Below are positions 34,411 through 44,493 of a DNA stretch of 64,000 bases, one piece after another (within the stretch, counting starts at the first letter, position 1; each line of letters starts with the position of its first letter). A program made the position numbers and the translations under genes. The notes below the pieces were generated by a model. It saw only the letters and a list, made by a program, of their open reading frames with translations. It had not been told where the DNA came from and ran no database searches. This DNA comes from Punica granatum (taxonomy: Eukaryota; Streptophyta; Magnoliopsida; Myrtales; Lythraceae). The DNA lies in assembly GCF_007655135.1 (NCBI RefSeq), contig NC_045128.1, forward strand, positions 35,124,811 to 35,188,810, read 5' to 3'.

Positions 34411-34640
34411 ATCCTTATGCCTCATTAATTCTTGCTCATTATAACTTATATCCCTTATATATATATATATATAGGTAGGGATAGGATGCATATTCCTTTT
34501 ACATCGAAAAAGTGGGTGAGCTTTTATCCTTATGCCTCATTAATTCTTGCTGATTATAACTTATATCCCTTATATATATATATATATATAAAGTTACATC
34601 GAAAAAGTGGGTAAGTGTGGTGCGCGCATATTCGCCAGTC
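34411..34640 (+). repeat. 115-bp local tandem duplication in unit A
   Basis: ATCCTTATGCCTCATTAATT begins at 34411 and again at 34526, and both copies run through a (TA)n tract to ACATCGAAAAAGTGGGT. Unit B has a single copy (47873-47950). Non-coding. Confidence 0.75.
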
Positions 34641-34740
34641 AAGAGATTGTAAGTTCAATTCTCGTTGAGGACTACCCGGATCCTTCTATTAGTTATTAGA
34701 ATTTCTATTTTATTGGCCTTGATCAATGACTGAAAAAGAA
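34610..34740 (+). mobile_element. tRNA-derived SINE-like element, copy 4
   Basis: GTGTGGTGCGCGCATA head, AAGAGATTGTAAGTTCAATT (B-box-like), and a TTAGTTATTAGAATTTCTAT body. The counterpart in unit B is at 47935-48080. Confidence 0.55.
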
Positions 34741-35634
34741 GTTATACCCTACTCACTTGCACACAATTTCTATTCTCTCTATAAACGCCTAATTTATTTT
34801 TCGTATTCGGTATTCCCACGATCCCGACTTCTTATTTAAAATAAGTAGGCAAAGAGGAAATTTCCTCTTGACCTAGTATCATCTTTATACATTATTCCCT
34901 CCATAATGGTCAATTTTATACTCCTTACCAATGACCCTCTTTAATTCTCATTTTGTTTATACTCCTTACCGATGACCCAATTTAATTCTCATTTTCTTGT
35001 GTTTATGATTCATTTTAATTCTTGTCTTCTTGTTTATTACGATTAATAAAGAAAGAAAATCATTATATTTTTTTTTGACAAGTATTTAAACAATAAAATT
35101 ATCTTGAAGAACTCTCATCATAAAGTGCACTCTATTACGACTAAGAGAAAATCTAAACTCCATACTCATGTCATGTTCGATTCTTTTATTTTCTTAATTT
35201 ATAAGATTTAATGTAGAATTACTATGTATTTATGCTGATATTTTTTTCATAAGAATTTCAATATATAAACTAAAAAAACTTTTATGAATTCTGCATCTAA
35301 AAAAAGGTAAAATAAAAATACTAATAAAAAATAAGTTAATTTTATTAAATAAATTAAAAATCTCATCCTATAATTTAGTTTTAGGTCACGAAATCTTGGG
35401 CCGCCTCTGCCTCAAATTGCACTGCCGTCCAAGTTAGACAATGCAAACCTGACAATACAAACCTGTTAAAGGATTGCAAAATGTTCGAGCCATTGATCGT
35501 TTAAACTGAAGTCCTATGTTCTAAACTTATTAAGTATGATGTTCTGGTTTACGCGGCCTTACCTTGACCATGAACAATAACGACAGATTTTAATTTGGTG
35601 TTGAAATGGAGTAAATTATATGTATATGTGTGTG

Positions 35635-38392
35635 TGTCAGCACCCCATTTCGATCCACCGACTCCAAAGCGACAAAATCATCACTTTGTCACCCCGCATG
35701 AGGGAAGTATTTTTAGCGAATTGCTCGAGCATTCATGTCCTTTGAAAAAGTGACATCAATTTTATAAAAATATTTTTGCGGGGTGTCTTTGAATTTCACG
35801 CGCGTCAACATCAATTTTCAAATCCGGGAAGAAAACTCAAGGTCATAAAATATTTTATTGCATAACATTGATCTATAAATTTTTCTGAACACAATGCTGG
35901 TCCTGGATCTCTTTTTGGACATCCAATTGCAAAGATGAGAATTTTAATTTCGAAGCGCGTTAAATTTGAATTCTCGAATTTTTTTTTTAAAAAAAAAAGG
36001 AGCCAAGAATTCGGCCAAATTCAGCAAAGGAAGAAGAAAGGAAGTTCGTGAAGGCTTTCCCGGTTTTTGCACAATCATCCTATCTAAACCCTTCCTTCCT
36101 TTCTTGCCGGAAATCTCATTCATTCCTCATTAATGCTACAAGCTATCAGCAGATTTCGGTCAGCATTTCCAAGGGAAGACACGGCTAGGTTCATAGGGAG
36201 AGGAGAAAGGAAATTCATTAAACCGTTTTCTCGATTTTGGGCAACATTCCTATCTAGACCTTTCTTCCCTCCTTGCCTCTCTCCCTCATTCATTACACAT
36301 TCATTATTCAGCAAAACATATTCAAGAGAGGGCCAAGAATTCGGCCAAATGCAGCTGCAGAGGAGAAAAAGGAAGTTCATTAACGGTTTTCCCGTTTTGG
36401 CGCAATTTTCCGATCTTGGACCATCCTTCCCTTCTTGCCTCTCTCCCTCATTCATTATTCATTGACTCAGAATGGAGGCAGCAACTTTAAAAAGGAAGAG
36501 TGAGCAGAGAACAGGGGGAATTCGGAGGAAAGGAGGGCTGCAGAGGAGAGAATAAGAAAAAAAATCGTTATTGTCAAAAAACGTCGTTTTTCGGGCAAAA
36601 CATCCATCTACCCTCACCCAAACTTCGAAAAAATACATACCCCACCTATTTTCGACCTTCTGAATCCATTGGTGACATCCATTTAGCCATTTGGAGTCCC
36701 TAGCCACCCGCTCCAGAGCTGAATGGAAACAAGCTCTTTGTAGATTTTCGGGTTTCCTTGCGTTCTTCGACCCCTACGACTATGGCGAGTCGTACGATTC
36801 TTCCTCGACGGGTCTCTAACGATCCTCACTCTCCCCGTGACACGAAGGTCACGTCCCGAGAGCCGTTCCACCGTGCAAACTACTTGAATTTTTTATTTTT
36901 ATTTTTATTTTCTTTCTCTTTCTTTAAGGTTTCATGGTTTTTTTTTTCCTTGTTGATTCGGGTCAGTTAGGGTACTCACCTCTTGAACACCATCCACAGC
37001 TACTTCCGTAGATCTCTTAACAACCTTGAACCCCGTGCCCGATCGGAGGAGAGACCCCTCATTTTCCTCACAGTCACCTCACTCGAGCAGCTCACCTCAT
37101 ACTTTCCCCGATTCATTTTCATTCTTAAGGCATAGGTATGTCATCCACTAAACCCTTAGAGGAGTTAGGTCTTTTAATTTCCGAGTATTGTGGGGGTGAT
37201 AAGGCGGTCCCAGATCGATTTCCATGCATGTTTTGGTATGAACCGGTGCCCTTTTTATCGATTTCGTTTAAATCCCATATTGTTATGCATGCTTGAATTT
37301 TTTGTTTGAAATTCCGAGATTATGTGGATACCGATTTTGCATTTGTTTGTTATTGTCGTGTTGTCGATTCAATACTCGCATGAATTGTGATGATGAGAAA
37401 TATGTGTCTTGGATGAAAATAACATGAATCAGTCTAATCATTAAACCCGACTTTTAGAAATGAGGCATGTGAAAAGAAATCAATATGAATACGAATTTGA
37501 ATATTTTCAAAGAATCAGATTTATATTTGATTGTTTGAAGTGAGAATGAGCCCACACGAATTAACTTCATGCTCATTCGACCGTTAAGGATAAAATCGAC
37601 TAAATAAACCAAGACTGGTTTAATTAATCACTTGGACTTAAAATTGACGAATTAATTTTATTGTGATCATTTTGCCCATATTCTTGTGCTTGGAATGATG
37701 AATGTGTCTTTGATCGTAAGCTCACATGAATCGGTTTAATCATGCAAACTCGGCCTAAAATCAAAATTTTAAATTTCAAGACGGTTGGAAATTAGAGTTT
37801 ATCGGGCGGTTAACTAATGACTATTCCGACGACTCGAAATCCGTAAATTAAAGCATTCAGCAAATTTCTAATTAACCTAAAATTCTACATACAGGATAAT
37901 CGGGACGTTAAATTTGGCTAAATTAAATCACTTGACTCCTTTAAATGAATTGCACAAACCGATTAACAATCTATAATCACGTCGATAGTTCAAGAACTGT
38001 TAGCCATGCCCTTTTTAAAAAAATTCACAATTTTAAAAACACCGAGATACGTGCAACGTAATCTTGATTTTTCATGCACACACATATTTCTCGATTCAAG
38101 GGCATGACTACAGGTTCTTGTCCTGCCGTCATCCTAGTGTAGGTTTGTGCATAGAATGGGTCAAAACACGGGAAAACAAATTAACCACAAACTCGGCTTA
38201 ATCAAACATGGGCAAATAGTCAAGCAAAGGGTTAGGTTTTGGGTTTTCAGGTAAAAACACTCTTGTCATAACCTGTAAAAACCACATTATCACGATACAG
38301 AATAATCTAAAAATAACCCACACATTCGAGACTTGACTATGGACATCATGTCTGTCGGGTCCGTTAAAATAATGCCGAATGCTACATCCCTT
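35635..38392 (+). repeat. Palindrome left arm
   Basis: LTR-like 2.76 kb arm. It includes three diverged units of about 150 bp between 36000 and 36480, each with a GAAATTCATTAA(A)CCGTTTT-like or GGAAGTTC(A/G)T segment and a CCTT(C)CTTGCC segment. A T-rich tract lies at 36886-36950. No recognised coding capacity. Confidence 0.85.
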
Positions 38393-38403
38393 AAAACAAA
38401 CAA

Positions 38404-41170
38404 AAGGGATGATAGAGAGGGCATGTAGCATTCGGCATTATTTTAACGGACCCGACAGACATGATGTCCATAGTCAAGTCTCGAATGTGTGGGTTATTTT
38501 TAGATTATTCTGTATCGTGATAATGTGGTTTTTACAGGTTATGACAAGAGTGTTTTTACCTGAAAACCCAAAACCTAACCCTTTGCTTGACTATTTGCCC
38601 ATGTTTGATTAAGCCGAGTTTGTGGTTAATTTGTTTTCCCGTGTTTTGACCCATTCTATGCACAAACCTACACTAGGATGACGGCAGGACAAGAACCGGT
38701 AGTCATGCCCTTGAATCGAGAAATATGTGTGTGCATGAAAAATCAAGATTACGTTGCACGTATCTCGGTGTTTTTAAAATTGTGAATTTTTTTAAAAAGG
38801 GCATGGCTAACAGTTCTTGAACTATCGACGTGATTATAGATTGTTAATCGGTTTGTGCAATTCATTTAAAGGAGTCAAGTGATTTAATTTAGCCAAATTT
38901 AACGTCCCGATTATCCTGTATGTAGAATTTTAGGTTAATTAGAAATTTGCTGAATGCTTTAATTTACGGATTTCGAGTCGTCGGAATAGTCATTAGTTAA
39001 CCGCCCGATAAACTCTAATTTCCAACCGTCTTGAAATTTAAAATTTTGATTTTAGGCCGAGTTTGCATGATTAAACCGATTCATGTGAGCTTACGATCAA
39101 AGACACATTCATCATTCCAAGCACAAGAATATGGGCAAAATGATCACAATAAAATTAATTCGTCAATTTTAAGTCCAAGTGATTAATTAAACCAGTCTTG
39201 GTTTATTTAGTCGATTTTATCCTTAACGGTCGAATGAGCATGAAGTTAATTCGTGTGGGCTCATTCTCACTTCAAACAATCAAATATAAATCTGATTCTT
39301 TGAAAATATTCAAATTCGTATTCATATTGATTTCTTTTCACATGCCTCATTTCTAAAAGTCGGGTTTAATGATTAGACTGATTCATGTTATTTTCATCCA
39401 AGACACATATTTCTCATCATCACAATTCATGCGAGTATTGAATCGACAACACGACAATAACAAACAAATGCGAAATCGGTATCCACATAATCTCGGAATT
39501 TCAAACAAAAAATTCAAGCATGCATAACAATATGGGATTTAAACGAAATCGATAAAAAGGGCACCGGTTCATACCAAAACATGCATGGAAATTGATCTGG
39601 GACCGCCTTATCACCCCCACAATACTCGGAAATTAAAAGACCTAACTCCTCTAAGGGTTTAGTGGATGACATACCTATGCCTTAAGAATGAAAATGAATC
39701 GGGGAAAGTATGAGGTGAGCTGCTCGAGTGAGGTGACTGTGAGGAAAATGAGGGGTCTCTCCTCCGATCGGGCACGGGGTTCAAGGTTGTTAAGAGATCT
39801 ACGGAAGTAGCTGTGGATGGTGTTCAAGAGGTGAGTACCCTAACTGACCCGAATCAACAAGGAAAAAAAAACCATGAAACCTTAAAGAAAGAGAAAGAAA
39901 ATAAAAATAAAAATAAAAAATTCAAGTAGTTTGCACGGTGGAACGGCTCTCGGGATGTGACCTTCGTGTCACGGGGAGAGTGAGGATCGTTAGAGACCCG
40001 TCGAGGAAGAATCGTACGACTCGCCATAGTCGTAGGGGTCGAAGAACGCAAGGAAACCCGAAAATCTACAAAGAGCTCGTTTCCATTCAGCTCTGGAGCG
40101 GGTGGCTAGGGACTCCAAATGGCTAAATGGATGTCACCAATGGATTCAGAAGGTCGAAAATAGGTGGGGTATGTATTTTTTCGAAGTTTGGGTGAGGGTA
40201 GATGGATGTTTTGCCCGAAAAACGACGTTTTTTGACAATAACGATTTTTTTTCTTATTCTCTCCTCTGCCGCCCTCCTTTCCTCCGAATTCCCCCTGTTC
40301 TCTGCTCACTCTTCCTTTTTAAAGTTGCTGCCTCCATTCTGAGTCAATGAATAATGAATGAGGGAGAGAGGCAAGAAGGGAAGGATGGTCCAAGATCGGA
40401 AAATTGCGCCAAAACGGGAAAACCGTTAATGAACTTCCTTTTTCTCCTCTGCAGCCGCATTTGGCCGAATTCTTGGCCCTCTCTTGAATATGTTTTGCTG
40501 AATAATGAATGTGTAATGAATGAGGGAGAGAGGCAAGGAGGGAAGAAAGGTCTAGATAGGAATGTTGCCCAAAATCGAGAAAATGGTTTAATGAATTTCC
40601 TTTCTCCTCTCCCTATGAACCTAGCCGTGTCTTCCCTTGGAAATGCTGACCGAAATCTGCTGATAGCTTGTAGCATTAATGAGGAATGAATGAGATTTCC
40701 GGCAAGAAAGGAAGGAAGGGTTTAGATAGGATGATTGTGCAAAAACCGGGAAAGCCTTCACGAACTTCCTTTCTTCTTCCTTTGCTGAATTTGGCCGAAT
40801 TCATGGCTCCCTTTTTTTTTTTTAAATTCGAGAATTCAAATTTAACGCGTTTCGAAATTAAAATTCTCGTCTTTGCAATTGGATGTCCAAAAAGAGATCC
40901 AGGACCAGCATTGTGTTCAGAAAAATTTATGGATCAATGTTATGCAATAAAATATTTTCTGACCTTGAGTTTTCTTCCCGGATTTGAAAATTGATGTTGA
41001 CGCGCGTGAAATTCAAAGACACCCCGCAAAAATATTTTTATAAAATTGATGTCACTTTTTCAAAGGCCATGAATGCTCGAGCAATTCGCTAGAAATACTT
41101 CCCTCATGCGGGGTGACAAAGTGATGATTTTGTCGTTTTGGAGTCGGTGGACCGAAATGGGGTGCTGACA
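38404..41170 (-). repeat. Palindrome right arm
   Basis: Reverse-complement copy of the left arm, including the three 150-bp units (40340-40800). It carries an extra ATAGAGAGGGCATG at 38412-38425 next to the loop. It ends 178 bp upstream of the LEA copy A start codon. Confidence 0.85.
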
Positions 41171-41200
41171 GTGTGTGTTGTGTGTTTGCACGCCATTTGG

Positions 41201-41232
41201 CATGCATAGGTCCAGCTCACTGGCCACGTGGC
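41201..41232 (+). promoter_or_regulatory. RY motif and ABRE in the LEA copy A promoter
   Basis: CATGCATA (RY/Sph-type, 41201-41208) and the palindromic GCCACGTGGC (ABRE/G-box, 41223-41232), followed by a TATATATA tract at about 41279 and the ATG at 41348. The RY plus ABRE pairing is typical of seed-maturation genes controlled by ABI3/FUS3 and ABI5-type factors. The palindrome ends only 30 bp upstream of the RY motif. Confidence 0.6.
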
Positions 41233-41347
41233 AGTTCCTCAAAAGGCTCCGTCATCTTCTTCTCATCTTATACCGAACATATATATATACCCAAGAAGGC
41301 ATAAGTCGGCGGGCTATAGTTAGCTTGTGTCGGGTTTGGGAGCGAGA

Positions 41348-41602
41348 ATGGCTACGACGAAGGACGAGAATCGGGAGAGATCTGAGATGGTGGCCGAAGT
41401 GAAAGGGAGGGACGGCCCTGTGGGCGAGCTGAGAAGCCTGAGGGATGCGGCCCAGGCTGCAACGGTTAAGGCCAGGGACTTGCTCTCGGGTGAGGCTGAG
41501 GTGATGGATCGCAGGCAGCCCGAGACGGAGGAACTGGGGCGGCAGAAGCTGGAAGAGATGAGACTCAGGGCAACCGGGCAGCACGAGGAAGCTCAGAGAT
41601 AG
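41348..41602 (+). pseudogene. Truncated LEA-like gene, copy A (exon 1 only)
   Basis: 84 codons from ATG at 41348 matching exon 1 of copy B (MATTKDENRERSEMVAEVKG at the start, HEEAQR at the end). At the position where copy B has its splice donor, the sequence jumps to ATAGAGAGCCGAGAAG, the start of duplication unit B. A TAG stop therefore follows directly and exon 2 is missing. The core promoter is intact, so a short transcript and an 84-aa hydrophilic peptide are possible. I treat it as a pseudogene created by the duplication breakpoint. Confidence 0.7.
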
Positions 41603-41909
41603 AGAGCCGAGAAGTGAGTTGTGGTTGTGCTATGTAAGCTAAATCATAAACCACCAACTTCATGTTCATTGATTGTTTGATTTCCGTTAATTAAATGAAT
41701 TTTTCTTGTGTTAAAATTGTCTCATATTTTACGCATTTTGGATGTATGTCCATATTAATATTACTTTCATGTATTAATATATATTGATGAGTCTCTTTGA
41801 AAAATTGAAAGTTTTCTCGATAATTTACAAAATTCGTATTAAATTCCATATATTTTATAAAATCCAATTAATACATTAAATATTCTATAAATAGATGACA
41901 CATGAAATT

Positions 41910-41952
<43 letters not shown>

Positions 41953-43240
41953 TTCTATTTGCTTTAGATTTTCCTACAACTTTATTCTTGCACGATATTT
42001 CTCCAATGTTTGGAAGTTCAAGGAACCTTGCCTAAACTAGTTTGAGTAAGGTCGGTTCAATAAAAAGTAAAACTCTTCCAATCGTAGATTTTCTCCAATT
42101 TCAAGTAACTAGAATCCAAAATTTTACTTTAGGGATAAACGCTGAACCACTTGAATAATCTATGCTAGTTTTTTAAGATTTTCTATTTTCATTGGACACA
42201 ACTACAACAATTAAAACATACATTGGACACTGTCGAATTTAATCTGTCGCGAAGCTTCTTGATCACGTGCATGTTTCCGATTAATCGAAGCAGACTACCA
42301 ATTTCGGAGAAAAGGAGGAAGACAAACTTATAATCAGGTCACTTTCTTCAACAGAATATTGCAGGCAAATGGAAAGAGATACGTCAATGAAGGAATTGGG
42401 ACAGTGAGTACCCACAAGCTCTCTTGCTCTATGAAAAGCTCATCTCAGGGATCGCATTATTGATAGACGAAGATTGATTAGTGATCCCTACCGTCCTAAT
42501 TTTAGAATGAACACACAGGGGAGCTTCTCCGGGATTGCGCTGTATACCCGGCCATACAGCCGTTCGATCATTTGATTCACTTCTCTCTCTCATTTTCTTT
42601 CGTTTCTGGGCGATACAATGGTGCAGGAGGTAGGGCACGTTTTCCTGCCAGTGCCGTAAAAGATTCATCGTGCACTGAGCATTCATGCTATATTGGGAAA
42701 GTCTACATTACTTCAAATCATCAATATGTACTTATATATATGGTCCTGATAATGAAGGTTAAGCCGGCTGATCTCAAACGGGAATTAATAATCTCATCTA
42801 ATATGTCAACACCACATCATCATGTTCTCACCGGGGAAAGAAAAAAAAAAGAATCTATTCTGCCGCAGGATCCTGAGAAAATGGATGGGAAAAAGGAAAT
42901 TATTATTCACAATTGTTTGATTAAACATAAACTCCGGTAATCTGATGACATGCATGTGAAACTGTATAACTATTACTACGTATGACTACGCGACCAATGA
43001 AGGTTTGCTGTAATTGACCGAGGGGTAGGGGGGCAGTAGCCCCCTAAGATCTGGACGCTTAATGCAAATTTACATATTTTTCTCAGATTCTCGATAAAAT
43101 TACATATGATAACTCCCTTAATTCGAAAACTTTATACTCCTATTTATCCCCGTCAACAACCCCCTCTCTTTGATCTAAATCCCGCGTCCGTCCCCGCGAT
43201 AAGTTTATACTTTTTTAGAAAGCACCGCAAAGTTTTTGGT

Positions 43241-44142
43241 GTTGGTCGGCGCATGACTAAGAGGGAAGTCGGACCGCCTGCAACCTCAGCCGCTGGAGTA
43301 GTAAATATGAGTCGATGACATGAGAGAAGGCAAAGGTGGCACGCATGAGAGAAGCAATAGCTATAGAGCCTTGCACGTAACTAATTGAACGGACGGACCA
43401 AAATGCCCCCTTTAGTTGATGCCAACATTGAGTTTCTGTGGATCTCCCCAATATGTGATCAGGCAAAATCCGGTCACTGAATATAATCGAAGTTGATCAT
43501 GGGAAATCACTCGTCATCAGATGGTTCAACGAAGAGCTAATGAACGATCAAGTCTCTACGAGTTTATGAACGATTGCAACATCGACCCAACATATATATA
43601 TATATAAATGAAAGATAGAGGGGAAATTCAGTCAGTTTTCGGTCCATAAAAATTTGTAATCACAAAAATAAGGAGTGTTTCGGATTCATTAAAATATAAT
43701 AGTTAATGCCATCAAAGTAAGATGGATTTTGATGCATTATTATTTGAGATTAATTTTAATATGAATTTTCACCGATATAGATTCCCAATTTAAAATTATA
43801 GATATTTGGCAGGGACTGATAATATTATATATTATTACCATTTTTGATATGGACATGCAGTATTATACATTGCTGGTAATGGTAATTTGATAATCACTCC
43901 TTGCTGGGATTGTATATTACTAGCTAAATGGAGAAGCAGATTACCTTCAAAATAACCAATAGTATGCATCACCCCAATATGGCAATTATAATCTGATAGG
44001 CGCTCTCCTCATACCAACACTGGCTAAGTGCCATTTGTTTAATTCTGGGAATATGATTGCAATCTTCACCTCCTCTTTTTTTAACTCATTCATATTAATA
44101 TTAATAATTCATCTTCACCTTCAAGCTGCTGAATTTGTGTTC
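43241..44142. other. Block of about 900 bp present only in unit B
   Basis: Unit A reads TTTTTGGTGCTTCTTAGC at 30717-30734; unit B has TTTTTGGTGTT, then about 900 bp, then GTGTTCTTCTTAGC. The repeated GTGTT at both borders suits either a microhomology deletion in A or an insertion in B. No ORF of character; AT-rich in its second half. It lies about 350 bp upstream of glycosyltransferase copy B, so it changes that gene's upstream region. Confidence 0.65.
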
Positions 44143-44493
44143 TTCTTAGCGGGGATGAAAAGAACGTCGGAAGTCCGGAAAGGCTGGCAGGTCATGTGAG
44201 TCGAGGACTGGGAGGGGTAGATTCGGAAATCCGGAAAGTTGCATGAAGAACCCAAGTTTCAAGGCGCAGACCAGCGGACGCACGGCACTGTTTGACTACC
44301 CATTAATGGCCATCTGTTGTGTTGCTTTGGTTCTTCCACGAGCTCCCGTCATCCCCTTCTCCTGCAATTCTTCTTCCTCATCATCAGCATCCTCCATAGC
44401 CATAACTCCCAAAGCTTAAGCTCAAGTCCGTTACGGTCAGTTGCCACTTGAAGCTCTCATATAGTGTGTGCTTTGTTTGTTGTTCTGCCTTCA

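Larger units (their letters stand above)
35635..41170. mobile_element. 5.5 kb near-perfect palindrome inserted in unit A
   Basis: The sequence starts TGTCAGCACCCCATTTCG and ends with its reverse complement CGAAATGGGGTGCTGACA. Left arm 35635-38392, loop 38393-38403 (AAAACAAACAA), right arm 38404-41170. Arms differ only at scattered bases seen by eye (for example GAACAGGT-type against GAACCGGT-type near 38114/38695) plus a 14-bp insert at 38412-38425 beside the loop. GTGTG flanks both ends (35630-35634 and 41171-41175), though in a GT-rich context. TG...CA ends and a 5-bp flank suggest retrovirus-type integration of an inverted LTR pair. No transposase, gag or pol ORF is recognisable; ORFs up to 111 codons come in mirror pairs. 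Unit B at about 48900-49020 is the empty site. A giant fold-back DNA transposon is the alternative. Confidence 0.85.
28925..41602 (+). repeat. Tandem segmental duplication, unit A (with palindrome insertion)
   Basis: From AGAGCCGAGAAGTGAG onward this stretch matches unit B (41603-49414) in order: spacer, minus-strand conserved ORF region (29892-30152 against 42429-42686), glycosyltransferase gene, 3' spacer and LEA exon 1. Identity is high over genes and spacer alike, so the event is fairly recent. Unit A carries the 5.5 kb palindrome at 35635-41170, a 105-bp block at 34014-34118 and a 115-bp internal duplication at 34411-34640 not seen in B. The right end is the unit junction just after LEA exon 1. 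Confidence 0.9.

Noticed and set aside
36120..40689. Mirror-image ORF pairs of 60-111 codons inside the palindrome
   Set aside because: They occur in pairs because the arms are reverse complements; composition follows the 150-bp subrepeats and no protein family is recognisable.
35635..41170. Palindrome considered purely as a long-read hairpin artefact
   Set aside because: Arms differ by scattered bases and a 14-bp asymmetric insert, the ends are TG...CA with matching 5-bp flanks, and unit B provides a clean empty site. An artefact would start at an arbitrary place. Still needs read-level confirmation.
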